NCBI GenBank assembly: GCA_017454905.1 | Contig: JAFTCB010000028.1 | Location: 1-64,000, forward strand | DNA length: 64,000 nt | Source of the DNA: Bacteroidales bacterium | GTDB lineage: Bacteria; Bacteroidota; Bacteroidia; Bacteroidales; UBA932 | Direction: 5' to 3' | Part shown: positions 50,245-59,309 of the stretch, piece after piece | How the letters are laid out: each line of letters opens with the position of its first letter | How positions within the stretch are numbered: position 1 is the stretch's first letter | The notes under the pieces: model-generated | Seen by the model: only the letters and a program-made list of their open reading frames with translations | What the model was told of the DNA's origin: nothing | Databases searched by the model: none | Made by a program: the position numbers and the translations under genes

Positions 50245-53200
50245 AGTTTTCCTCCGTTAACAGGGTTATTTTCAAAAGTGGAGCCGGTATTAGATGCATT
50301 GCTGTCGGCGTTGTTATGGACGGCACGCACAAAGATGTACCGGGCGCGGGAATGGTGATAGCCCTGGGTTGATCCTATGAAAAGCGTATTGGCAGAAACA
50401 AGTCTGCTGAGGGTCGCGTTTGCATTTGAGAGATTGTTCCCACTATATGGAACAGATAAATCTATCGCTTGGGCATTCCAGAAAATCCCGGAGCCATCCA
50501 GTCTGATACACTGGTATGCTTCCCGATCCGGTACGGCGTTTTGTGTGCCATCTGCTACAAAACCAGAATTCGCTCTCCCTGCATCAAATCGTCTGGCATC
50601 GGCTTCGTTTCCTGCGCCAAGGGGCGTAGAAAGACCTATGCGCAGACGATATGGACTCGCCGACTGAGAAGGATAATAAGCATGGAAAACATACGGGACA
50701 GAAATCTTATCAGTCGCGTAGTCCGTATCCGTAAGACCGATGCTGATGAGATTGTCCCGATGCAGATTTGTCTTGTTGCCCGGGGTAACTCCGTCGGCCG
50801 TAGCGGTAGTGTAAACACATTTGGAAATATCCATACCGGCCTCAATAAAATCTCCAGCATAAAAATCTAAGCCGTCTATCTCCTGGCGCTCCCAAAGACC
50901 GGTAAGATCTGCCGCCTGGGTGGCGCTTTCGCAATCCGGGTTGGGAGAATAGTTTACCTGAAGGACGTCCATCGTAGCCATAGGCGAGCGGGTTGACTTG
51001 CCATCTGCGGTAGTCACTTCCAGTTGGAAAGTATAGGTGCCTGTCAGGAGTGTACCGGTTGTGTAGGTAAAGCTGTAAGTGTGTTTCCAGTAGTTATTGT
51101 CCGTCTGCGCTGGGAGGAGAATCCGGTCTGTCTCACCGTCAGGCGTTTTGATTTCCAAATGCCAGGAATCGATCTCGCTGGAAGGGGACGATGCCGTGAG
51201 GAGAACCGGGAATTCCGGGGTCTCTTTTGCACCGGAATAAGCGCAAGGCTGGAGCCGGACCGAAGCAAAAACGGGAGACAAAACTTTGATCGGTGTCTCG
51301 ACTGTCTTGGATTTGTTTGCAGAGTTCCGGACGGTCGCCCTGATGACCAGATTGCCAAGGACGGGGAGTGAACTCTTGCCGTTGGCAGCAAGGATATCGT
51401 TGATGCTGGTGCTGAGGTCGTGGGTGAGTGTGACCCCTGACAGTTCAATGTTTTCTACGGGGATAATAAGTGGCGCGGCTTCATTTCCGTCTGTATCAAT
51501 GTAGATGAGTGACAGGGTCACAGACCTGATGGCGCTTCCCTGGGAGGTGAAGTTGAGACGGATGGTGAAGGGGTCATTCAGGGTAAGGCGATCTGCATCG
51601 GGGACAATGACTTTGCCGGTTATTTCTCCGGTATTGTTGACATCTCGTACACATCTGATGCCAGTTATTTTGTGACCGATGTGCTTCATGTGAAAAATAT
51701 TCTTATCAAAGCCCCATCCAAGCTTCACATTTTCACTGGGAGTAGGATTGCTTCCGGATGCCCTTCTCGAGTAATATGTCCGCCCCGGGAAAAGATGATT
51801 CGTATTCGATGACCAGTAAGAGGAAGGCAGAAGGGTGGTCATGACCGCCAATTCTGTCATGTTGGGCAGACGGTAACCGGGCGGGCAATAGGAATTGTGT
51901 CCGCTTGTGGTTATATCGGTATTCAGTTCTTGCAGATCCTTTGTCAGTTCGGAGGATCCGTCCTCATAAACCTTATCGGCCGGATCTTGGATATTCAGTT
52001 CCAGATACACCTGGTTCTGGATGGAATGCTCTTCATGCTCCGGGAGCTCTTCTGCAGTGTATTCACGGATGGAACGGCTGTTCAGGCGCGAGAAACGTAT
52101 CGTATAGGTCCCGTCTGCATTGGGCCGGATTTTGTTGTTCTTGTCCACTCCGGCAGGAACCTCATAGTACTGGTCAACGAACTGGTCGAAAGGTGCTTCG
52201 GAAATATCCTTTATTTCGCCCCCGGCGTTGTAGGTGCCGATATTCCTGACACAACGCACAGACAGCAGTTGATGCATTTGATCCTCATTAAGGCCGGTCC
52301 AACTATAGGATGTGTAATCTGATTTGGTGCCGCCTTCCTCGGCTCTGGTAGTTCTTGGATTAGTGAGGGTAGATGCAGTACTGGAAACCACCCAGGAACG
52401 CCAGAGCAGATCATCGGTTGTATTGGAAGCATCAACGGGCTGATATATCCTGGCTGAAGGCGACAACGACTCGTTGCCTATCCACATACCCACTACCTGG
52501 TTTGTTGCTGCTATATACCAGCGCAGTTCATTGGGGTCAATGACGCCATCGTTGTCGTTGTCGCGATTGCGGGTAAGGCAGGAGTAAGCAAGGTAATGAT
52601 AATCGTCTTTTAGTTCCGGAACATTGTTGTGAACGTCATAATTGAGGAATGTACTCCATGAACGCTCCCCGGAATTGATACCCCATAATGATGCCGTGTT
52701 GTATCGGCCGTTATCATCATTATTGGCCTTGTAATCATTATTTGGAAGACTACTATTTGCAGGCAGCCATCCCCATGCTTCCTGGGAGGAGTCTTTGCTC
52801 TTACGGGTTCGGTACCTCATCTCGTCCAGGTGTTCTGTCCCCCACAGAGAGGTGAGGTCTGGAGAGGATGTGTTGTAGAAGGTCTGGATGGAGTTCTGGA
52901 TAATGGAGTGGCTGGAGGTTATGACGTCGCTGCGCTTGTCCGGGCTGTAATTGGCGTTGGCAAGAATATGGAGTTCGCGGGGTTTGGCGTTGACGAATTC
53001 GCGCCACAGATCCGGATCCGTCTGGCCGGTACGGGGGTCCGTCTCATAATAATACTCATCGACAAAGGCGGTCACGCGCAGCTTCTCGTCAGTGTCGAAA
53101 TCGTTTGCTTTCCCGGCCTTCTTTTTCCGGGTCTGGTCAAAGATATAGGTGATAAGCTGATGGATATCCATCAGATCAGGATGAGTCCCGGGATAGACGC

Positions 53201-54779
53201 TGGCATCCGGCTGCCAATCCTTGTCATAGGCACCATCGCCAGGATACGCGTGACGGTTCTCCGTATACTTTCCATCCACCAGCACATTCACCCCGAACTT
53301 TACCCACAGGTAGTCGTCGCAGTCAAAATCCCAGTCTGATCCGTCCCACTGGGCACCGCCTTCTCCGAAGGGAGTCTTTACATACCAGGAAACGCCGTTT
53401 TCTGATAATTCAGAATCATAGTTGAATGTAAGCGTGTGATATTCATAGTGGGAATCGCAGTTTACGATCTCATCCGTGGTCAGGAGAAGAGAGCCCTCGT
53501 GTCCAGCTTCAAGCTCCTGTTCGGTATCAACCTCTACATAAATGGATTCGGAGTTGACCAGTGTGATGTAATAGGTATAAGATGTGCCTCTTTCGACTTT
53601 GTACTGGTCAAAATCCCAACCGGAGACTGACTTGTCACTATGCCCAAAATCGCCCAGGTGCACCGTGTACAGGGCTTCGGTCGTGAGCGCGTGGTTTGCA
53701 TCGGTCTGGAGAATCTCGCTAATCCCGTGTAAAGTAAGTCCCAGGATTATCTTAAACTGCACATAGGTCCCGCGCAGGGGCGCATACTCCCAGTCCCTTG
53801 GGCTCTGGTTCGTTTCCTTCTCCCTCAGGTAGTAAGAAGGCGTTTCGAGATCCATGATGGATTTCTTACCCTCCTGGAGATTTTCCAGCATATAGAAGGA
53901 GAAGACCTGATAGTCGCCTTCCACTCCTTCAAAGTAAGCCTCCCGGGTGCTGAAATATCCAGGTGTCATGGGACTGTCGTCATCGGCAAAAAGCCGGCAA
54001 CGGTCCGGCACGTTGAACACTTGCCAGTAACGCGGCGTGCAGCGGGAAGGGTCAATGCACCAGTCCTCGCTGTCCGCATCTTCCGGGTTATAACGAATGC
54101 AGAATTTCACCTTGGCGTCGAGCTTGTGGAGCACGATGCGGCTGTCGTCGCTGTACGTGACAGAAGGAGAGGTACTGCCCCAGACCAGGCTGCCTGTCTC
54201 CACCTCCCGGGTCCCCATCATCAGGAAGAGATCACCGCGGTTGACCGTCAGCTGTTCGAGGGTAACTTGGGCCCTCTTGAGTGCGGAAAGCGTCTGGATA
54301 TCAGCCAGGAAGTCGATGGGAGACTGGTTGTCAAGGGATGCGATGGTATTGGATATGTTGGCAAGCAGTACCAGCGTTGCACTGCGGGATTCGGTGGAAA
54401 TCTTGACAGCCCCTCTTGTCTGGGCCGACTCATCAGAAGACGAGGAGATGTTCTCCACATACCATCCCTCCTGGCTATTGGAATCCAAATCGCTGAGCGA
54501 GGCTGACATGTGTTCGTAAGTGAAATACCGGCCATAGAATTTGGTGCCGTTGCTGTCAAAAAGCAGGACGTAAAGGTCGTGGATACGCGATTCATCGGCC
54601 CGGGAAGCTTCCGCCTTGGTGCCCAACTCTATGTCCATGAGATCGCTGGCTCCGAAGCCAATCTTCATGGTTACGGGTGTTCCTTCCGGAAGGATTCCTT
54701 CCGGAGGAGTTATCACCTCTTTCACGCAGGAGCAAAGAAGCACAAGGATCAAGAGAAGTATGCCGGTTAACCGATTCAT
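50241..54779 (-). CDS. Large DUF4906-type fimbrial lipoprotein
   Basis: 1512 residues. A lipoprotein signal (LVLLCSC near Cys16-18) is followed by a fimbrillin-like sandwich (about 35-230: PVTMKIGFGASDLMD, RIHDLYVLLFDSNG). The middle (about 700-1050) holds DUF4906-like sequence, including a perfect EF-hand-type calcium loop at about 740-751 (D-N-D-N-D-G-V-I-D-P-N-E) and, further on, CPPGYRLPNMTELAVM, a motif of 'major paralogous' surface domains. The last 400 residues contain Ig-like sandwiches. Such proteins cap or anchor Bacteroidota type V-like pili. Overlaps the downstream gene by 4 bases and follows the minor subunit by 6. Confidence 0.7.
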   Translation of the reverse strand: MNRLTGILLLILVLLCSCVKEVITPPEGILPEGTPVTMKIGFGASDLMDIELGTKAEASRADESRIHDLYVLLFDSNGTKFYGRYFTYEHMSASLSDLDSNSQEGWYVENISSSSDESAQTRGAVKISTESRSATLVLLANISNTIASLDNQSPIDFLADIQTLSALKRAQVTLEQLTVNRGDLFLMMGTREVETGSLVWGSTSPSVTYSDDSRIVLHKLDAKVKFCIRYNPEDADSEDWCIDPSRCTPRYWQVFNVPDRCRLFADDDSPMTPGYFSTREAYFEGVEGDYQVFSFYMLENLQEGKKSIMDLETPSYYLREKETNQSPRDWEYAPLRGTYVQFKIILGLTLHGISEILQTDANHALTTEALYTVHLGDFGHSDKSVSGWDFDQYKVERGTSYTYYITLVNSESIYVEVDTEQELEAGHEGSLLLTTDEIVNCDSHYEYHTLTFNYDSELSENGVSWYVKTPFGEGGAQWDGSDWDFDCDDYLWVKFGVNVLVDGKYTENRHAYPGDGAYDKDWQPDASVYPGTHPDLMDIHQLITYIFDQTRKKKAGKANDFDTDEKLRVTAFVDEYYYETDPRTGQTDPDLWREFVNAKPRELHILANANYSPDKRSDVITSSHSIIQNSIQTFYNTSSPDLTSLWGTEHLDEMRYRTRKSKDSSQEAWGWLPANSSLPNNDYKANNDDNGRYNTASLWGINSGERSWSTFLNYDVHNNVPELKDDYHYLAYSCLTRNRDNDNDGVIDPNELRWYIAATNQVVGMWIGNESLSPSARIYQPVDASNTTDDLLWRSWVVSSTASTLTNPRTTRAEEGGTKSDYTSYSWTGLNEDQMHQLLSVRCVRNIGTYNAGGEIKDISEAPFDQFVDQYYEVPAGVDKNNKIRPNADGTYTIRFSRLNSRSIREYTAEELPEHEEHSIQNQVYLELNIQDPADKVYEDGSSELTKDLQELNTDITTSGHNSYCPPGYRLPNMTELAVMTTLLPSSYWSSNTNHLFPGRTYYSRRASGSNPTPSENVKLGWGFDKNIFHMKHIGHKITGIRCVRDVNNTGEITGKVIVPDADRLTLNDPFTIRLNFTSQGSAIRSVTLSLIYIDTDGNEAAPLIIPVENIELSGVTLTHDLSTSINDILAANGKSSLPVLGNLVIRATVRNSANKSKTVETPIKVLSPVFASVRLQPCAYSGAKETPEFPVLLTASSPSSEIDSWHLEIKTPDGETDRILLPAQTDNNYWKHTYSFTYTTGTLLTGTYTFQLEVTTADGKSTRSPMATMDVLQVNYSPNPDCESATQAADLTGLWERQEIDGLDFYAGDFIEAGMDISKCVYTTATADGVTPGNKTNLHRDNLISIGLTDTDYATDKISVPYVFHAYYPSQSASPYRLRIGLSTPLGAGNEADARRFDAGRANSGFVADGTQNAVPDREAYQCIRLDGSGIFWNAQAIDLSVPYSGNNLSNANATLSRLVSANTLFIGSTQGYHHSRARYIFVRAVHNNADSNASNTGSTFENNPVNGGKL

Positions 54780-54785
54780 TATAAC

Positions 54786-55880
54786 TCAATGAAATATCAC
54801 AAAATTTTCGCTGTCTGTCCAGTCGGCAACCTCAAAGTTGAAAGAGATGTCGTGTTCGTCGGCTCTCTCACTGATACGTGTCTCGATCTTCAGATGCTGG
54901 TTCCTGAGGAGAGAGACAATATCAGTCGATTTCCGGTCATGGACCGGGAGCCCGGTAAAGCTATAGGGGGTCGTACCTATCGTGAATGAGATGTCGCAGA
55001 GATACCGGCTGCCGATGGCCTGGGCGGGAGCAACACTGGGGAAAACCAGCTTCGCGGGAAGCTCCGTGGTGTTGTCCGATGTGGGATCCTCTGAATCCAA
55101 GGCGGGGACAACGACGGTGGTGTTTTCGGAAAGGACAAGGTTGCGGTCTCCTCCGGAAATGTAGTCCGGGTCTGCGGCAAAGAGGTATCCCGCCGCCGGA
55201 TTCATGCTGTAAATGGTTACGGAGCAATTGGAGAGAGACAGGGAATTATCGGTCTTGTTTCTGAAATACAGGCTCACTTTGGCCACCGGCCGCTTCAACT
55301 CAAGATCAGCATGTCCGTCACCACTGTTGTTGACCGAGAGGCTTCCTCTGGCAGACAGCGGCATGGCCGTCGTAAACGTTGGTGTGCCAGAGGCCGACAA
55401 TGTCAAGGCTTCCAGGGCCAATATCGTTGAGGCAGACTGCAGGGATGTGCGGGTGCTGCTCTCTAGTCCAGCCGTGTTGGCCACCACGAAGACGCTATAG
55501 GTTCCTCTTTCCGGGCCTGTGAAATTGATGACGGTTTCGGTCGCAGGTATATCCGCCGTGAGCGGCGTGAGCTTCTCGGCCGTGTAGTCAATGGTTTCTC
55601 CCACTGCACCATAGTCTTTTGGATACCAGGCAACGATGTTCCCGAAACGATTGGCAATGGCGACGACCAGGTCCGGCTCCCCGCTGTTGTTTACGGAGAT
55701 ACCACCCCCGTCAATGACGGAACCATCTCCTGAACCACCTGCCCTCGTTTGCAGTTCTCCTGTCGAGAAAGCGAGGGTAATGCTGCCGGAAACTCCGGCA
55801 GGAACCTTCTCTTTCGAACAGGCGCTTGCAAATAGGGACAGCGCCAGAACCAGAAATATATGATATCTTGCGTGAATCAT
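54786..55880 (-). CDS. Minor fimbrial lipoprotein (fimbrillin-like)
   Basis: 364 residues from the ATG at 55880, which overlaps the upstream stop as ATGA and opens on a lipoprotein signal (SLFASACSKE); a start 13 codons further up was rejected. It shows the two-sandwich fimbrillin pattern: VAKVSLYFRNKTD in the first domain and LRNQHLKIETRIS ... NFEVADWT in the C-terminal strand. Probably an accessory subunit at the pilus base or tip, processed after lipidation. No family more exact than Mfa/Fim-like could be assigned. Confidence 0.65.
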   Translation of the reverse strand: MIHARYHIFLVLALSLFASACSKEKVPAGVSGSITLAFSTGELQTRAGGSGDGSVIDGGGISVNNSGEPDLVVAIANRFGNIVAWYPKDYGAVGETIDYTAEKLTPLTADIPATETVINFTGPERGTYSVFVVANTAGLESSTRTSLQSASTILALEALTLSASGTPTFTTAMPLSARGSLSVNNSGDGHADLELKRPVAKVSLYFRNKTDNSLSLSNCSVTIYSMNPAAGYLFAADPDYISGGDRNLVLSENTTVVVPALDSEDPTSDNTTELPAKLVFPSVAPAQAIGSRYLCDISFTIGTTPYSFTGLPVHDRKSTDIVSLLRNQHLKIETRISERADEHDISFNFEVADWTDSENFVIFH

Positions 55881-56950
55881 ATCGTCAGGCCGGGAGTTTC
55901 TGCATGGATGACATCCCACTCGGTTGTGGTCACGTGGATACGGATACCGCCACCCATACGGAGATGAAGTTCATAGTGATACCGGGTACCGGGGGACCAT
56001 TCTGTGATGAAATTGTCCGTGCCGAACATCTTTATCTCACTGAGGGTAATGGTATTTGAGACAGTAACGGTTTCGGTGCCGTCCATATACTGGTATTCAA
56101 GGACCAGGGAAGGGACGGCGGTCCCGTGCACTTCCAGACTTTGCGGGACCATCAGGTCCGTGACCGTTGTGGCAGGATAGAAGGATGAGCTACCCTCCGA
56201 AACGTGTGGCAGGGAAGCATCGGGCTCCGGATTGGAGCCAAGCACCGTGTTGGTGGCGTCGCTTTGGGGGTCCCAGGAAATGCTCGGGCTGTCTCCTCCA
56301 ACCGCCTCTGCCTCCAGCCTTCCGAATGTGTAGATGTGCCGGAATCCGTATGACAATAAGGTGATGTCCAGAGCCGGTGAGTCATTGTAGATCGTGACAT
56401 CCACGGCGCTTAGCACATGATGGAACGTAAGGTTCACCACGCTTGTATTGCCACTGGATCGGCGATGGCTTGCGGCCATAAGGTCATACTGGGCAACAAG
56501 GGCATTATAATCCACATCTATGGCTAAAGGATTGGTTCCGTCAAGCCGGATTCCGGAAGTGGATGATGGTCCCGTTACTGCCAGAAAATCGTAAACGGAG
56601 GCATTGGAGTCCCAGAAACGGTGCGGCGAATAGTCCCAGGCCGAGCCATCATAGGTCACGGCATCTCCGTTGAACACGACAGAGGGGACTCCGCCGATGG
56701 TTTTGGTGCCGTAGGCATAAAAACAGTCGGTGTTCTCAAAGTCCGTTTTGATCTCGCCGCTCTTGGTCGCATCATCGCGCAGCAGGGGCGAGGCGGTGAA
56801 GTTGATGGGGGCTTCTGCCGCCGGGCCGCTTCCCGGCGATACCGGGTCCGGGGTAATCGCCGGATCGAGCGCACCCGTCCGGATGCATCCCGTCCAAAGG
56901 AGGATGCATCCGGCCAGTGCCGCTCCGATGCGTATGGTGCGAAGGGTCAT
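55877..56950 (-). CDS. Fimbrillin-family lipoprotein (second pilin)
   Basis: 357 residues. Lipoprotein signal ends LLWTGC (Cys22). A fimbrillin (Mfa_like_1) pattern follows: FYAYGTKTIGG, YSPHRFWDSNASVYDFLAV, LTFHHVLSAVDVTIYNDSP and, near the end, WSPGTRYHYELHLRMGG with VTTTEWD. The same landmarks in the same order occur in the next gene upstream, so the two are diverged paralogues. It lies 29 bases downstream of that gene with a small CGGCT/AGCCG hairpin between, which could lower its expression relative to the main pilin. Confidence 0.75.
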   Translation of the reverse strand: MTLRTIRIGAALAGCILLWTGCIRTGALDPAITPDPVSPGSGPAAEAPINFTASPLLRDDATKSGEIKTDFENTDCFYAYGTKTIGGVPSVVFNGDAVTYDGSAWDYSPHRFWDSNASVYDFLAVTGPSSTSGIRLDGTNPLAIDVDYNALVAQYDLMAASHRRSSGNTSVVNLTFHHVLSAVDVTIYNDSPALDITLLSYGFRHIYTFGRLEAEAVGGDSPSISWDPQSDATNTVLGSNPEPDASLPHVSEGSSSFYPATTVTDLMVPQSLEVHGTAVPSLVLEYQYMDGTETVTVSNTITLSEIKMFGTDNFITEWSPGTRYHYELHLRMGGGIRIHVTTTEWDVIHAETPGLTI

Positions 56951-56979
56951 CTGTTAGAAGACGGCTTGTTCAGCCGAGG

Positions 56980-58128
56980 TTACTGGAGGAGATAGTGGTA
57001 GCCGGTGTCAGTGGCCCACTCCTGAATGGTTGCGTTAAAGGTGATGGCGTTGGCCCCGATGGTAATGATGTAGGTGTAATGGGTGCCGGGTAGCCAGCTT
57101 GCGATGTAGTTAGCTTCAGTGTTGGTATAGTCCTGAGCCTTGTCAAACTCTTTCAAGTCAAAAGAAGTATTGACCGTCGTAGTGGAGGAATTGCCACCCT
57201 CGCAGGTCTCTATCGTGTAGGTGATATTGACAGTTTGATCAGCGACATTGTCGGTCCGGAAAGCCTGTGGCATTGCCACGAGTTTCGTGATAAGGGCATT
57301 GGGGCTGGTTGCAGAGACAGCGTTCACATCCGTGGGGAGGGTAACGGTTTCATATCCGCTTGTATGGTTGTATGTCTTTTTTGCGGCTCCCGTTTCTTCT
57401 GTCCAGGTGCTGGCACTCGTTACCGGTGCAAAAGGAGAAGAGTCACCATAAGTGCTGACCGTGAAATGGCCGTTGCCGTCAATGTTGGTGAGCGAGATAG
57501 CCGTTACGGCAACTTTAATGTAGTTGTTTTCATCTTCGCCTGTCAACTCCAGATCATTATGCTTTTGCACTTTGAGGTCGACCAGGGAAGCAATATGATG
57601 GAAGGGAAGATTGACCGGACTTATGAATGCTGCAGGGTCGCCGGTTTTTGTCACCGTCGTTTTTGCTGCAACAAGAATATCCTTGATATCACTCTTGTTA
57701 GAATCTCCGCCAAGGAACTCGATGGGCTCGCTGGTAAATGCTCCGGCAGTAGTAGCGCTGGCATTGGTGCCATCCAAAAGTCCGGCGGGGGCGACAGCGT
57801 AAAAAGTGTAGCTTGTAGCATTGGGATCCCAGAAACGGGTGGGAGAATATGTCCAAGTCTCGGGAGAAAGAGCGGTTTTGGTAACAACGGTTCCAGTGAA
57901 AACATCGGAGGGAGTGCTCTCGACCAACTTGGTGCCGTAGACGTTAAAGTTATCGCCTACAGCGAAGTTAGTAGTCGCGCCAGGATCATGTGCCTTCGTC
58001 AGTGTCTCCGTCCAGGTCCCGAAGCCGATGGCGGGGCCCTGGGTGGCCGGGTCGACCTGATGGTAGGTCTTGGTGCAGCCGACGGCCGCTATCGCGGCGA
58101 CCGCTGCAAGGATCAATGTTTTTTTCAT
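56980..58128 (-). CDS. Fimbrillin-family lipoprotein (probable major pilin)
   Basis: 382 residues from the ATG at 58128 (MKKTLILAAVAAIAAVGC, lipobox Cys18); an ATG two codons upstream (58134) is possible. It carries the fimbrillin landmarks: NVYGTKLVES, YSPTRFWDPNATSYTFYAV, LPFHHIASLVDLKVQKH, and a C-terminal donor-type strand region WLPGTHYTYIITIG with ATIQEWATDTGY. Such pilins are exported as lipoproteins, cleaved by an outer-membrane arginine-type protease and polymerised by strand exchange. Its place just after the anchor-like genes and before the minor subunits fits the major shaft protein. Confidence 0.75.
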   Translation of the reverse strand: MKKTLILAAVAAIAAVGCTKTYHQVDPATQGPAIGFGTWTETLTKAHDPGATTNFAVGDNFNVYGTKLVESTPSDVFTGTVVTKTALSPETWTYSPTRFWDPNATSYTFYAVAPAGLLDGTNASATTAGAFTSEPIEFLGGDSNKSDIKDILVAAKTTVTKTGDPAAFISPVNLPFHHIASLVDLKVQKHNDLELTGEDENNYIKVAVTAISLTNIDGNGHFTVSTYGDSSPFAPVTSASTWTEETGAAKKTYNHTSGYETVTLPTDVNAVSATSPNALITKLVAMPQAFRTDNVADQTVNITYTIETCEGGNSSTTTVNTSFDLKEFDKAQDYTNTEANYIASWLPGTHYTYIITIGANAITFNATIQEWATDTGYHYLLQ

Positions 58129-58172
58129 ACGCATTGGTGAATTAAGAAGTGAATATAAAAGTAATTATTTGA

Positions 58173-59309
58173 TTATTGCTGGATCGTGTATTCGCCCTGC
58201 TGTTCTTCCCAGCCGCGGACCAGGGCCTCGAATCCGCCGCCTCCGCCGGGCGTGGGTTCGTCCGGAGGAGGAAAGTCATCGACATCCAGGTCGATCGTGA
58301 TCACGCCGCCGGTGGGCAGCGCGCGTACCTGGTCGGTGATATCGATGCGGATGTTGCGGAAGGAGGCGTTGGAGTAGGTGACGCTGAGGACGAAGAAGTG
58401 GGGCGTGTCCGGAGCGGCGGCCACGCTCGCCGCGTCGTATGCGTTGCATCCCGGGATGCCGAAGGTCATCACGCGTGCGCCCATCAGGTCCGGATCGGCG
58501 GTGCGGTTGATCCGGACGTCCAGCGGGACGGAGACGGTTTTGACGGACGAGATGCCCGTATGCAGGTCGGTGCGTTCCGCCATGCCGGTGACGACGGCGC
58601 CGCCGGCGCTGCCGATGATGCGGCCGTTGTTGTTGTGGAGGCGTACCTGGATCAGGTAGATGAAGGTCGCGGGATGCAGGGCACCTTCGATCCTGTAGAC
58701 ATAGCGCCCGTCGATGTATTCGTAGTCTTCGAGATTGTCGGAAATCCGGACTTGGGGGTTGTAGAGGGAGAAGAGTCCGTCCGGGGCCAGCACGACCGGG
58801 TCGTTGCTGGGATCGAAGTCATCCGGAGCCTTGGTCGCAGATTTCTGCTGCAGGGTCTGGATGTTGGTGGAACTCTGGAGTCCCGATGAAATCGTACGGG
58901 TGTAGGCGTAGATGTCGTCAAGTTCTCCCGCCGAATCAAAGAGGATGGACTCGGAGTCGTTGTTGTGGAAGAGGAAGGCGTAGTTGCCTGCATAGGTCTG
59001 CAGGCGGGCGCTCTGTCCGGAAAAGTTGTAGGTGTTGTGGGCGGTGGGCCTGCCCTCCAGGTCCAGCGGGTAGGAGTGCAGGCGCATGCTTGCGGGCATC
59101 TCATAGCCCAGCGGCCCGAGCGTGGAGACGTCCCATCTGTACTCCCAGAGGGCTTCCCAGTTGATCTGCCACATCACGTCCAGCTCTACTTCGGCAGCCA
59201 CTTCGACCTGCACGTCGGCGGGGCGCTTGAGGTAGAGGGGCGGTTCGATCCGGCAGCCACAAGCGAGGATCGCCATCAGGGCGAAGAATATCCATCTGCG
59301 TGCGCTCAT
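58173..59309 (-). CDS. DUF5119-type fimbrial lipoprotein
   Basis: 378 residues with a lipoprotein signal (LACGC, Cys19) and RIEPPLYLKRP right after it, typical of DUF5119 proteins found in Bacteroidota fimbrial operons. Features: ELDVMWQINWEALWEYRW near the start, AFLFHNNDSESILF, and FVLSVTYSNASFRNIRIDITDQ toward the end. The C-terminus is a proline/glycine-rich tail (PPPDEPTPGGGGGFE). Likely an outer-membrane-linked assembly or anchor subunit (Mfa2/FimB-like role). It overlaps the upstream OmpA-like gene by 4 bases. Confidence 0.75.
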   Translation of the reverse strand: MSARRWIFFALMAILACGCRIEPPLYLKRPADVQVEVAAEVELDVMWQINWEALWEYRWDVSTLGPLGYEMPASMRLHSYPLDLEGRPTAHNTYNFSGQSARLQTYAGNYAFLFHNNDSESILFDSAGELDDIYAYTRTISSGLQSSTNIQTLQQKSATKAPDDFDPSNDPVVLAPDGLFSLYNPQVRISDNLEDYEYIDGRYVYRIEGALHPATFIYLIQVRLHNNNGRIIGSAGGAVVTGMAERTDLHTGISSVKTVSVPLDVRINRTADPDLMGARVMTFGIPGCNAYDAASVAAAPDTPHFFVLSVTYSNASFRNIRIDITDQVRALPTGGVITIDLDVDDFPPPDEPTPGGGGGFEALVRGWEEQQGEYTIQQ

